NCBI GenBank assembly: GCA_025617745.1
Contig: CM046858.1
Span: 38,457,119-38,521,118, forward strand
Direction of reading: 5' to 3'
Origin: Heliocidaris erythrogramma
Lineage: Eukaryota; Echinodermata; Echinoidea; Camarodonta; Echinometridae
DNA: 64,000 nt
The notes under the pieces are model-generated. The model did not search any database. It had not been told where the DNA came from and saw only the letters and a list, made by a program, of their open reading frames with translations. A program made the translations under genes and the position numbers. Positions 24,237 through 35,104 of this stretch are shown here, in pieces; position 1 is the first letter of the stretch; the number at the start of each line of letters is the position of its first letter.

Positions 24237-24305
24237 CTGATTATTAAAGTCAAACAGGATGGATGTTGCGCCTTCATTCAAATTCTGGGATGTCTGGCTA
24301 AAACT
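24237..24305 (-). CDS. PICALM: PICALM tandem exon copy B (69 nt; ...NEGATSILFDFNNQ)
   Basis: 69 nt, phase 0 on both sides, same splice sites as copy A (ACTTCAG and GTACCT). It encodes SFSQTSQNLNEGATSI then LFDFNNQ. It differs from copy A at 5 of 69 bases by my reading: one silent change and three residue changes (V to G, M to I, D to N). Equal length, symmetric phase and tandem position fit mutually exclusive or optional use. Including both would also keep the frame. Confidence 0.8.
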
Positions 24306-24915
24306 CTGAAGTAAAAAAACAAACATTGCTGTATGATGTCGAAGTGCACCAAGCTTTCAAACGGTTCATCTTCATATTATACAACTTGGAATATTAATTA
24401 ATACAGTTAAATCTGTTTCTTGTAGTCACTTTATTCAAATTAAATTCAATTTATTTCAAAGTTCAAAATATCTTTACTATTGTACATGCATCATTGAAGT
24501 CTTCTACAATAGGGGACTTGGTAAAGAGTAAAAGTTAAAACTGTTACTTTAAAGTGCTACTAATCCGTAGCACTGCTTATCAGAATTTTAAACATCTTTA
24601 CATTGCCCACTGGAAGTCTGCTACAGTAGAGAACTTTATTCTGAAGTTAAAAACCTTAAAAATTATCGTAAGTGTGAATTCTACTGCTATATGGTATGAT
24701 ATATCCTAGTGTTTAAAGACTGGAAAATATTACAGATCAAAGTCTGGTACTTTAGGTCAAATTTATCCGAGGTTTAGATGATAAATTGTAGTGAAGAATT
24801 GGTAGATGGAAAGGGCTAGAAAATGGAGCATGTTGAAGATCAAAATGTTAATGCAAGAGAAACGCATGCCTGGAGAAGAAAGAGAGCTCGGGTTCATCAA
24901 GATTTAAGGAGGTAC

Positions 24916-24984
24916 CTGATCATTAAAGTCAAACAGCATGGATGTTGCCACTTCATTCAAATTCTGGGACGTCTGGCTAAAACT
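24916..24984 (-). CDS. PICALM: PICALM tandem exon copy A (69 nt; ...NEVATSMLFDFNDQ)
   Basis: 69 nt, phase 0 on both sides, between ACTTCAG and GTACCT. It encodes SFSQTSQNLNEVATSM then LFDFNDQ. It sits between the LAALK exon and the EQRLKE exon, so inclusion adds 23 residues at the end of the charged helix. LFDFND faintly resembles a clathrin-box pattern (L-phi-x-phi-acidic) but is not a clean match. A second copy lies 679 bp downstream. I do not recognise a counterpart in human PICALM. Confidence 0.8.
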
Positions 24985-25338
24985 CTGAAGTAAAAAAAAC
25001 ATGAACACTGCTGTATGATATTGATGGGTATAAAGCATAACGAGTTGAGTTGCCATGACGAGAGGAACGTAGTATATCATGTTTTGTTAACGCTGTCAGA
25101 GACAGATGTGGCATTTGGCGCTGATGGCCAAATATATGGGTTAGCTGAGGAGAAAGGGATGTCCTAAATCATTGTGATATATGTATGAACTTTGGAGGAC
25201 ATGTAAACTGGATTCAGTGAGATTGAGGCACTTGTACCCAAGCTGCACTAGATTATGTTAAAAATTTAATCGAATCAAATCAAATCAAAATGATAGCATT
25301 CTAGGTTTTAGCATAATGAGCAATGCTGTTGTCGAGAC

Positions 25339-25490
25339 CTGGACCCCGTTTCATAAAACTTGTTTACCGGTAACAACTGCTACATTTCTATGACAAATTT
25401 GGTCTCAGCCAATCAGATGCAAGGATTTCAGTAGCTTTAACAGTTACCGCAACTTGTCATTGATAAAAGGTTTTATGAAACAGGGCCCTG
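25339..25490. mobile_element. GGGCCCTGTTTCAT element, copy 2
   Basis: Inverted relative to copy 1 in its core. Flanked by CTG at 25339-25341 and 25488-25490, a 3-bp direct repeat. Confidence 0.8.
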
Positions 25491-26329
25491 GGGTTCCAAG
25501 CTCAAGAAGAGGAGGCTCTTTCGTTTCATTTAGATTTGATCTCAGCGTCAAGACCAAGACAGAGACCGGTCTTCTGACATATCTGTAATAAGAGGGTTAA
25601 AACTTCATTCTCAGGAGTGTTACTATACTTCACAATACTGGGAGCAAGAAAACCTACACAGAAAGAGAATCAATCTACTGAATCTGGTAACTCTTCAAAC
25701 CATCATTTCATTCATTGAGCTTTGCCTCCTTTAAATTTACATGAAAATGACGAAATGTTGTGTGTAGGAAACAATCTATGCCGGAATAGAATTTTGCAAA
25801 AAAAAACTCTGTGTGTCATGGTAACTGAAATATTATAGATGATGTAATTACAAGTATAGAGTTGTAACAATAGCACAGGGGAACAATTCCACAAATCTAC
25901 AGGAACATGTATGATAAATAGCAGGGAAGAGGTGTGTGGTGATATAAATATATACATGATACACTATAACCAGTACTTGATATATATGCAAATATCCTTA
26001 ATAAACATAATACATAAGAAGTGTTGCATCGAGCAACAGGGCTAGTTGATTGCGTGTTTTGAATGTTCTACGCTAGCATTCAAATCGCTGTACAGGTATT
26101 CAACTCAAGGAAGTTTCAGTGGTTATGTCATACAGATTGAATAACAGCTTATGGATGAGTATTTTAGTACCTTTCAATCCGATACACACTGCACAGTCCT
26201 CATCTATAAGAATATTTAAAGTAGAATAATCTGCCGATCCTACATATCTTTCCACTATTCAGGGGAAAGAATTACCTTTCTAAGACCATAAGAATAACTT
26301 TGATAACGTGACAGATTGAAGAGGAAATA

Positions 26330-27050
26330 TGTATAGAAGGAATACAGATAAATAAAGAGAGAAAATATGGAATATAGAGAGGAAGGGAAAAAGTAAAAGA
26401 CAGAGAGACAAGAAGAAAGAAGGCTAGAGAAAATTAGAGAGTGGGGAAGAAGAGAGAGTGAGAGAGAGGAGATGGGAGTTAAGAGAAGAGGGAGAAGGAG
26501 ATGAAGAGAGAGAGAGACAAAGTGAGAGAGAGGAGATGGGGGAAAAGAAAAGAGCAAGAGGAGCTATGCAAATTGAGGGCGAGGAAGAGGAAGAGGGACA
26601 GACAGAGTGAGAGAGAGGAGATGGGGTGAGAGGAGATGGGGTAAGAGGAGAGGGAGAGGGAGATGCAAATGGAGGGAGAAGAAGAGGAAGAGGAAACAGA
26701 GAGACAGGTGGGAAGGTATGGGGAGAGGGAGCTTGGAGCTCGGAGCTCAGAGAGGAAGAAGGAGAGGGAGAGGGAGAGGGAGAGAGATATAGATGGGAGG
26801 GCAAGGGGAGAGGAAGGGGGAAGGGAGGGGGAAGGGAGAGGGGGAGGGGGAAGGGAGAGGGGAGGGGAAAGGGAGAGGGAGAGGGGGAGGAAGAGCAAGA
26901 GTAAGACAGACAGAAAGATGATGAGGGAAGAGAGAAGATAGAGAAAGAGAAGGGAGGGCGAGGAAGCAAAGGAGAGGGAGCAAGAGTAGGGGAGAGACAG
27001 AGACAGAGGGAGAGGAGAGAAAGAAAGGAAAAGAAAACAACAGAAGGCTA
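26330..27050. repeat. 700-bp polypurine tract (GAGAGG/GGGAGA)
   Basis: Almost only A and G on the plus strand, so polypyrimidine on the sense strand. Six-frame translations (RERERG, LPLPLPS) are artefacts. It lies 150 bp downstream of the GC donor and upstream of the duplicated 69-nt exons. Confidence 0.95.
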
Positions 27051-27197
27051 GAACAAGTACTGCATATAATAAAAATACAGAAGATTTTAGAAATAGATAG
27101 AGAGACAAAAGGCTAGATATAGAAAGATGATGAAATAGATAGAACATGAATGGAAAGGGAAGGTTTCGAACTCTAAAATCTGACAAAATATGCATGC

Positions 27198-27309
27198 CTT
27201 GAGTGCTGCTAATCTTGCCTTCTCGTCATCGAGTGCCTTCTTCTTCTCCTCATCATCAATGGATGCCGACGATGAGAAAGCGTTTAAAACTGTCTGGACT
27301 GTATTGGCT
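27198..27309 (-). CDS. PICALM: PICALM exon, charged helix (NAFSSSASIDDEEKK...LAALK), GC donor
   Basis: 112 nt, phase 2 in and phase 0 out. It encodes ANTVQTVLNAFSSSASIDDE then EKKKALDDEKARLAALK. This corresponds to the human segment NAVSSLASTGLSLTKVDEREKQAALEEEQARLKALK. In mammals EQRLKE follows directly, and EQRLKE is found at the start of exon 21425-21226. No GT lies at the boundary; the base pair after AAG is GC (AAG|GCATGC), implying a GC-AG intron. Two 69-nt phase-0 exons lie between this exon and the one carrying EQRLKE. Confidence 0.9.
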
Positions 27310-27809
27310 CTGCACACGTAATACAGGAAAGATATATGAAAAGAAAGATAAGTGAAAACTGATCTACATATTCCATGGTTGGGGTGTTCATTTTATACAA
27401 AGGGTATAAAACACATAACTGTTCCCAGGATTAAAAATGGCCCGTTGTGTAGAAAATAAGTATATTTTTGCGCTATAACCCCCCCCCCCCCCCCCCCATT
27501 AATATATAACATGATAACAAGGAAAATGTAAATCATACATCCCTATTTTAACCATTTCAACGAAGGTAACAGTTTAAATATCCCTATACGAAAAGCGAGG
27601 ATGATTTTAGAATAGTATTATTATCATTTTGATTTTAAGAATACATTGTGTACTACGGAACGTGTCTGCCAACTTACTTTTTATTGAAAAAAATATTTTA
27701 TTTTTCTGAAATAATCATGCATTCTTTACATTAACCGTTTCAAATTAAAATCTTTATAAAATGCACCATATACTGCCACTAATAATGGAAAGTAAAAGCA
27801 AACTGTTTA

Positions 27810-28003
27810 TACAGTGAAACCTGTCAATAAAGACCACTCAAGGGAGACAAGAAAAGTGGTCTTTATGAGCAGGTGGTCTTTATGGACAGGTTCCTTAAAT
27901 ACACATTTCAATGAAAAATTTTGTTCAAGGGAAACGAAAATTGTGGTCTTTATAGACAGGTGGTCTTTATAGACAGGTGGTCGCTAAAGCAGGTTTGACT
28001 GTA
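27810..28003. mobile_element. CAGTGAAACCTG element, copy 3
   Basis: Same ends and TA flanks as the other copies. It lies about 220 bp downstream, in the sense direction, of exon 28298-28222. Confidence 0.8.
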
Positions 28004-28221
28004 TTACTATAATAACCTCCATTTTGTGTAACTATTGTCATAAATTTACCATTTCTTATTCATACCAGACCTGCATACCCAAACCTGTTTCTGTAGTGGA
28101 GATCCCACCTCATAGATCCATAGAAGATAGTCTAACACAAGAACAAAGAATTCAAACAAAAAAACATGTTGTTGTGGTACGGTCCATATCTACTTTCAAA
28201 TTATGCCATCAGCGTACTCAC

Positions 28222-28298
28222 TTGTTCCAATTTGACTTTTTGCTGCTCTCGATGGATGCCAAGTGCTGCTCAAGTGCTTCTAACAGACTGCTTGGGGC
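28222..28298 (-). CDS. PICALM: PICALM exon (APSSLLEALEQHLASIE...)
   Basis: 77 nt between TTGGCAG and GTGAGT, phase 0 in and phase 2 out. It encodes APSSLLEALEQHLASIESS then KKSNWN. Human PICALM reads APSSLLDALEQHLASLEGKK, the last conserved block before the disordered tail. Confidence 0.95.
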
Positions 28299-30423
28299 CT
28301 GCCAAAAAACAAAACGTTGGGGAAAAACAATGAAACTTGAAACGACTTCTGTGCATGATGAGATGAGACAAATTCTGGATCAGTGGTTTGTTATTCCCAG
28401 TTTTTTTTTCTGTCCAAGCTACTTGGTCGGATCCAAGAGTTGGTAAATAAAAAAAAAAAGGAGGGGTGGGGGGTCGAATTTCCCCAGAAAGTCTAACAAG
28501 CAAATCAAGAAAAACAAAAGGGGTTATCAAGCACTAAAAGGGGGTCCAATTCACCCTACCCCAACAACCCCCCCCCCCCCCCCCAAAAAAAAAAAAAAAA
28601 ATTCTAACAAGCAAAAAAAAAAGTCATCAGATTTTATGGGTGTTGATTTACGATGTACATGTAGACATGAACCTATTCATATTCCACTTTTATTTTAAAG
28701 TATATTTACCAAGAATAATGTGCAATTAACAGTAAATCTGCTGTAAAACAAAATGCAAACAAAATTAAATAGCACCAAAACAAATCCAAAAGTTGATTTA
28801 TATTAGTGAGAAGGCCAACAAATACAAGTGTATAATATGGTAGGTATTTTAATCTACTATTAGAGAATGATAATGACATGAAAATGAAGAGAATTTGCAA
28901 TACATCAAGTAGTGCTCTAACATTGCACCTGTGTAAATAAAAAGACCATGAATTCTTAATATATGTTCATCCAACATACATGTATGATCTAGCGATGACA
29001 AAAGGAAAGCAGTCTACCAGTTTTTGTTTTTTTAAACATACATAACGACTGCCAGACAAAAAAAATGGGCAGTTGGGGAAAAACTCATCAAACAGGATTC
29101 ATCATTAGGCTTATCCCTTTTGTGATGCATTGTAAGAAACACCTGGTATTGCAGGGATATCCATCAATATTGGCTGCTATCTCATGCATGATTTATCATT
29201 TGCTGTGCTTATTTTCAAATCATGTAAACCCAGTACTTTGAAGAGATAATACACTGTCAACGTACATGTAATGTATCTCTTGAAGAACATGATCAAACCT
29301 GCCCCCCCCCCCCATTAATCCATCAAACTTGCACATGTAACAAAAAGTTTAGCTACTGACACAAATTTCCAAAATTGTTTAAATATCCCTTCTAAAAGTC
29401 CTTTGTAGTTTACAAAGAAATTTGCTTTCTTCACTATACATGTTTTATTAAGTTGTTGATTCATACAGGTTGAGAAATGGTTATAGAGAAGCAAGAAATG
29501 CAACGGACTGAGTAGTAACAGACGTTTGAAGATGAAAATATCCATAATCAAAGATTCAAATACATGTATTCAACTACACACATATTCTTAGTTATAAATG
29601 CCAGTGAAAGATTTTTTTTTTTTCTTGAGTTCATAAAACTAGCACTAGAAGCTAATCCTCACAAGAATGGCAATAAAAGTACCAGAAATAAGCAGATTAT
29701 CTGAAATTTATTGAGATGATCTTGTCGGAGTTCCCTTGGGGGAAAATCACTTCATTTGCTGATTTCCCGGACAAACTGCCATTTGAGTGACAGCACAGTA
29801 ATAAATGCAAAATACATGGAGTTTGGTGCTCAGAGATCGAAATGTGGGACATGGAACTCCTAAAAGACCCTATCTAATGGTAAAAAGCAAACAAAAAATT
29901 ATGAATTTGAATGAGTTATTGTTACTATGACCAATGATGAAATGGTTAATGCATACATGTAACGGGTATGGGTATGGGTCAACAAAACATGTAACAGAAC
30001 AAAGGAATATCTGCACTTTACATTATCTCTTTACATTTCAAATATAACAGGTAGATCATGCCAAAACAAAATTATGATGTACACATGTACATACGTACAG
30101 TACGTGTATCAAAACAATATTCATGCAACAGCATCATGCATTGCTTCTGTTCAAAAGTCAGCCAGCGCCAATTAACGTCAAAATACCGTTAACACCTTAC
30201 ATATATCCAGTGGTTTCCATGGAAACACATTGTATTATGACACAGCAACTCACATTAGAAGATGGAAATGTGCAGCTAAGCTGTACTATGAATACTGGAT
30301 TATAATCGGGTTAGTGGCACTGTAACTCGTGATCTCTGAAATATTATGCAAATAAGGCAAGTTTACACTATGCAAAGAGCTTGGCCTACTCAGTAATATC
30401 GAATCATGTTCAGAGTTTTACTC

Positions 30424-30808
30424 TTTAAAGATAAAGATGAGTTCTGGTCATGAGATTGAATTGTGCAAGAAACTGTCTCAAAGCAATGGGGAGAGGTTGA
30501 TTATATAGCACACAAGAATTGGTGTATGCTGTAAGGGTTTTGAAATCATCAAAATGATCAGAAATTGACTCATTGAGTCACATGCACTACACACAGGAAT
30601 GGATGTATGGGACTGTACACACATACATGTATGTTCGGCCCGAACACTTCAGCCTTTTCTGGTCATATTTCGATATGAGGGCATTTGAATAGCAATCCTT
30701 TTCAGGGGAAATTTCTACTATGATGTTCTTCCAATCTGGCATAAAAAGAATGAGAAAGCTTACAAATAATTTTTTTGACTTTCCCAGAACTCAAGCTTCC
30801 CTTCAAAT
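30424..30808. mobile_element. TTAA-type element, copy 2
   Basis: Opposite orientation to copy 1: TTTAAAGATAAAGATGAGTT ... CTCAAGCTTCCCTTCAAA. The interior is clearly homologous. Confidence 0.75.
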
Positions 30809-31402
30809 GTAAAATTCAGTATTTGTATCAAATTTGAAATTGGAGCTTATGGCAACTTGCTAATAATATTTGATTAATGTGCCTCAACATCAGGTACATG
30901 TATGTTCAATTGTATTACAAACTGCATTCTTTTTATTGAAGGCATGTCTGTAACATAACTCTCTCTCTCTCTCATCCTCTCCTAGTGATGACAGGGAGAT
31001 CTGTTTGGAGCCAGAAGGGCGTTAACTCTGTGTTAAAATATATGAGTTAACACCCCTCTGACTCTCAACAGACGATATGTTACTATTTTTTTTCTGTATC
31101 ATCCATGACTGCATTTTGAACAATCAATGTGATGAGGGTCCTTTAGGCTGGGCTTATTGCATAGTATAAACTTAACCCTATGAACGCTTGTATTTCGTCT
31201 GGAATATTAAGAGTAAGGGATCATGCAGGAAACTCACTTGCTTATAGTCAGAAGGCACATCACCAAACTGCAGATATTTTACATGCAAGATAACATTCAG
31301 AAAGACACGTAAATTACATTCAGAGTCATTCACTACCATTGCAACATGCTCTACAAAACATACATTTCTTCCCCTGCCCTATTGCTGCTACTTCATTTAC
31401 AT

Positions 31403-31625
31403 CTGGGCCCTGTTTCATAAAACGTTGTTATAACAAGTTACAATAATAAGCTACTGAAATCCTTGACTCTGATTGGCTGAGAGCGAATTTGTTTCATTAA
31501 ACTTGTTATCAATAACAAGTTACAATCTTATATGAGCTACTGAAATCCTTGAGTCTGATTGGCTGAGAGCGAATTTGTCATCGAAGTTGTTGTTATTGAT
31601 AACAAGTTTTATGAAATAGGGCCTG
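31403..31625. mobile_element. GGGCCCTGTTTCAT element, copy 3, with duplicated core
   Basis: CTG flanks at 31403-31405 and 31623-31625. The left part, TTTCATAAAAC through CTGAGAGCGAATTTG, is present twice in tandem, so this is a partial dimer. Confidence 0.8.
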
Positions 31626-32496
31626 CATTATATTTTGGGATCTTTTTGCCCCATACTAAAAAAAATCTTCTCTTATAACTATTTATTTCCATCTCTTATT
31701 TTATTTCTCATCTCTTGGCCCTCCTCTTCTACTCCCAAATTCCTGTTTTATTTTAAGTTTTGCATGAGGGGGAAGGTGTCATCTCATACAATATCCAATG
31801 CATTTCTTTCTTCTTCTTTTTTTTAAATACCCTCCTTGTTCTTCAGACGAGTGGGTGGGGCTCATTCAGGTAATTAAAATACTTAAAATACTTATTTTTA
31901 ATCCACCCTTTTTACCACATTTCAGATTATGTAATTTTACACATATATACTTACTTTTTAAGCAATTTAAAAAATAACACAAGAACACATATTTGTATAC
32001 AAATATGCATACCTACATGTATGTACATTTAAAGTAAACTCTGAATGTTGGTATTAAAGTATAGGCCTACACATTCATGTAGAATATACTTGTGAAACCA
32101 TTACTGAAATTTCAACCTTTATATAAAGCCCTTACAAATGCTTTTTAAAGCACCCCCATGAAAATCAGTAAATTGAGATCAATCTATATGGAAAAATCAG
32201 CCAAATGTAAATACGTACAAGTACACATAATTGTAAAGAGTTAATTTTTTTTTCACCCGGCTAAATAAACATTAACAACTGCATACATGTATTTTCTGAA
32301 CAAACACAAACATTGAACATTACTTGGCAGACTTTTGAACTGAAACAATGCCTTTGCACATGTAAAATTTGACATCTTTGGGGGCAGAGTATCTTTAAGA
32401 CATTCACCAACTCTTTACTATACATGCCACAAGACAAAATAGAACCATGATGCCGCATGTAAGACATCCAGTGCGCTTGCAATATGGTTGACTTAC

Positions 32497-32538
32497 CTTC
32501 GCTAAATCTGGTATTTCTCCCTTGTCGATTCCCACTTG
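32497..32538 (-). CDS. PICALM: PICALM 42-nt exon (QVGIDKGEIPDLAK)
   Basis: 42 nt, phase 0 on both sides, between ATCACAG and GTAAGT. It encodes QVGIDKGEIPDLAK, against QVGIDRGDIPDLSQ in mammals. It closes the ANTH fold. A degenerate tandem array begins about 30 bp upstream of its acceptor in the sense direction, which is unusually close for such a small exon. Confidence 0.95.
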
Positions 32539-32564
32539 CTGTGATACGAATAAAGGAAGGGGGA

Positions 32565-33290
32565 AAAAATGGATGAGAAAATAGGAAGAAGTTATAAATT
32601 GCTCATAAACTCTGGAAAAACAGAACATAAATTGAATCATTTCCAATTGGAAGGCATCTCTCATGATGGATACCGGCGCAATACAAATGTCCATATTATT
32701 ATTATATTGTCATCCCACAGGGGCATGGAAGTAATAATATTATGTAAAGAAATATCCAACTTTAAAAGTGATGACAAGAACATACATTTCAAGGCATATT
32801 ATCATCCCTTTAATAGGGATTTAGATGTAAACATATTGAGTATAGAATTACCTAACTCAAAAAGCGATGACAAAAGAGTAAGTCATAAATTGTTCATATG
32901 TATAGTGAAGTAAAACGGTATGTATGACAAAATTATTTCTAATTTGAAGGCACATCATCATCCCATGGGGATTTAGAAGTAAGAATAATAGGCAAAGAAA
33001 TGCCTAATACAAAAATTGATGACCAAAAGAGTACATGAAAGTCTTAAATTGTTTATATGTTTATAAATGAAAAGCAGTACATGAATGTAGAAATCATTTC
33101 CAATTTCAAGGCATATTATCATTCCATAGGGATTCAGAATCAAGAATATTGAGTAAAGAAATACCCATCTCAAAAACTGATGAGAAAAGAGTAAGTCTTA
33201 AATTGTTCATGAAGAAATAATTTCCAATATGAAGCCATATTACCATCCCAGAGGGATCTAGAAGTACATGTAGGAACATTAAGTAAATAC
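32565..33290. repeat. degenerate tandem array, about 150-160-bp unit, five copies
   Basis: GATGA(G/C)AAAAGAGTAAGT-like starts recur near 32571, 32769, 32866, 33018 and 33179, with GGCATATTATCAT(C/T)CC between. It begins about 30 bp upstream of the 42-nt exon at 32497-32538. Confidence 0.75.
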
Positions 33291-33330
33291 ATATATCCTG
33301 CTTCAGAAATGATTGCAAATTTAATGTGAT

Positions 33331-33484
33331 CTGGGCCCCCGTTTCATAAAGCTTGTTATCGAAAACAACTGCTTCATTTCTATGAAAAAATTTGCTCACA
33401 GCCAATCAAATGAAAGGATTTCAGTAGCTTATAACAACTATCGTAACATGTTATCGATAACAAGTTTTATGAAATGTGGGCCTG
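33331..33484. mobile_element. GGGCCCTGTTTCAT element, copy 4
   Basis: CTG flanks at 33331-33333 and 33482-33484. Ends GGCCCCCGTTTCATAAAGC and ATGAAATGTGGGC. Confidence 0.8.
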
Positions 33485-33517
33485 ATCAGAGCCAGAAGGG
33501 CATTAACTCATATCATT

Positions 33518-33711
33518 TACAGTGAAACCTGTCTATAAAGACCACTCAAGGGAGACAAGAAAAGCAGTCTTTGTGAGCAGGTGGTCTCTATGTACAGGTT
33601 CCTTTAATACATGTTTCAATGAGAAACATTTTTCAAGGGAAACAAAAACGGTGGTCTTTATGGACAGGTTGTATTTCTATACAGGTGGTTGCTAAAGCAG
33701 GTTTGACTGTA
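33518..33711. mobile_element. CAGTGAAACCTG element, copy 4
   Basis: TACAGTGAAACCTGTC to GGTTTGACTGTA. It follows the GGGCCC-ended element at 33331-33484 by about 35 bp. Confidence 0.8.
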
Positions 33712-33864
33712 ATACAGGGTTAATGACCTTCTGTCTCTCAACACATTATTATTTCTATTTTGCAATAAAAGAATATACATCATCAATTCATAGCAATGTT
33801 TTCTCTAAGATGAAACAAAGTTAGGATTGGTATCGGTAGTTTGATTTGGTACGGCTTCAAATGT

Positions 33865-34034
33865 CTGGGGCGGATACAGGATTTTCAGAAACGGGGGGGG
33901 GGGCACACACTGAGGAACCCTCCGTTTGACGTAGCCAAACGGCCATCTAGGGGGTCCGGGGGCATACTTTGTCAGACAAAACGGGGGGAGGGGGGCACGC
34001 CCCTTGCGCCCCCCCCCCTCTGGATCCGCGCCTG
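33865..34034. mobile_element. CTGGGGCGGATACAGG element
   Basis: CTGGGGCGGATACAGGA and CTCTGGATCCGCGCCTG are imperfect inverted ends, with a G/C-rich interior of long G and C runs. Confidence 0.7.
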
Positions 34035-34112
34035 AATGTGTATTCAATACAACAGAGTGAAAGAGTATTCCAACCTTTGTAATAAGTTGATTTTGTGTGG
34101 AAGCACAAAAAC

Positions 34113-34185
34113 AGAGAAATACAAAGGTGAAAGTTTGAAAGAAATCGGACAAAGAATAAGAAAGTTATGAATGTTTGAAAAATTA
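34113..34185. repeat. fragment of the 632-bp TTAA foldback family
   Basis: GAAATCGGACAAAGAATAAG then AAAGTTATGA resembles the arm sequence GAAATCGGATGTAAAACTAA then AATAAGAAAGTTATG near 60690-60735. Confidence 0.5.
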
Positions 34186-34710
34186 GATCACTATTAAAAT
34201 ATACCCGTATGCTAATCTCGAAATGGCAATTGGAGTCGATTGTGGCATATTCCTGGTCAACTCTCCTGTATTAATTTCCAGTTTTATCCTACACGTATAA
34301 AGTGCCTTTTCCCCCAAGGCAGTGCTCAAACTATATTGTAGATAGTATTTTGTTATAGTCCTCCAAAATAAGAAAGATCCTGCTGAGTATATTAAATACA
34401 TTTTGAAAAATTGGCATTTTGGATTTGCACATTAATGTTGCTTGCGTGCAGCATAAATGCCTGAAGGGATATCCTTTCATTACTAGGATGAGCTTGGCAG
34501 GAGAGGAAGAGAAGTTCCTTCATATAAATCACATTTAATTGAAAGGCGGGCTACATCTGTATAAACAAATGTTGCCCAATGATCCGTCACACTCTCGATA
34601 GAAGAAGATGAATCAAAATTATCACTGGCTGAGCTTTTCTTTGATGTCATCATACTTCCCCTTTCTCAATATATCTCCTAGGACATTTTATTAATGTCCT
34701 CCCTTTGGCC

Positions 34711-35104
34711 TATTTATCTTTCAGTTTTTCCATCATGTATTCTCATAGAAATAAAAAGTAACCTGGAAAGAAGATTGTCCACACTAAAAGGCTTTGGAAT
34801 CATCAAAATACTGATAAGTTTAATAAATGATTCTTGCTGAAACACACCTAAAGTGCAATCCACTATACATAGATATGGGCATATGGGACTACACACACAT
34901 GTGGCATCCAATTTTTTTCCAAAGTTTTAAGATATTTTAATCATAGTTGGACTACATGTATAAGGGCTTTTCAAGAGCCATCATTTTTAGGGGGACATTG
35001 CTACTACATGTACATAATATACAATATTCTCCAAAATGGAAATAAACAAGAAAGCAAGCTTACAAATTATTTTTCATCCTCACTAGAACTCAACTTTCTC
35101 TTTA
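34711..35104. mobile_element. TTAA-type element, divergent copy 3
   Basis: Same layout and interior landmarks (TGGAATCATCAAAAT, GGGACTACACACAC, AGAACTCAACTTTCTCTTTAA) but with heavy decay at the left end. Confidence 0.6.

Larger units (their letters stand above)
23862..25024. repeat. tandem duplication carrying the 69-nt exons
   Basis: Three repeat starts with TTCTACTGCTA at about 23871, 24008 and 24678. The second and third units each include GTTGAAGATCAAAATGTT, AAACGCATGCCTGGAGAAGA, the exon and its acceptor side. The first is truncated and has no exon. Unit spacing is about 679 bp. Confidence 0.9.
25025..27197 (-). other. intron downstream of the GC donor
   Basis: Between the LAALK exon and tandem exon copy A. 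Holds the polypurine tract (26330-27050) and one GGGCCC-ended element (25339-25490). Otherwise AT-rich with nothing recognised. Confidence 0.6.
28299..32496 (-). other. intron
   Basis: Contains homopolymer C then A runs near 28568-28600, a TTAA-type element at 30424-30808 and a dimeric GGGCCC-ended element at 31403-31625. 28620-30420 and 31630-32490 are AT-rich with scattered TACATGTA; nothing else seen. Confidence 0.55.

Noticed and set aside
24237-24984. The two 69-nt exons as an assembly duplication
   Set aside because: The copies and their introns differ by substitutions and indels throughout, so they are true separate copies.
26424-27195. Reading frames of 90-240 codons rich in LPLPLPS or RERERG
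   Set aside because: They are translations of the polypurine/polypyrimidine tract, open in several frames on both strands, with no protein character.
28024-28446. 140-codon plus-strand frame
   Set aside because: It covers exon 28298-28222 in antisense; a shadow of the real exon.
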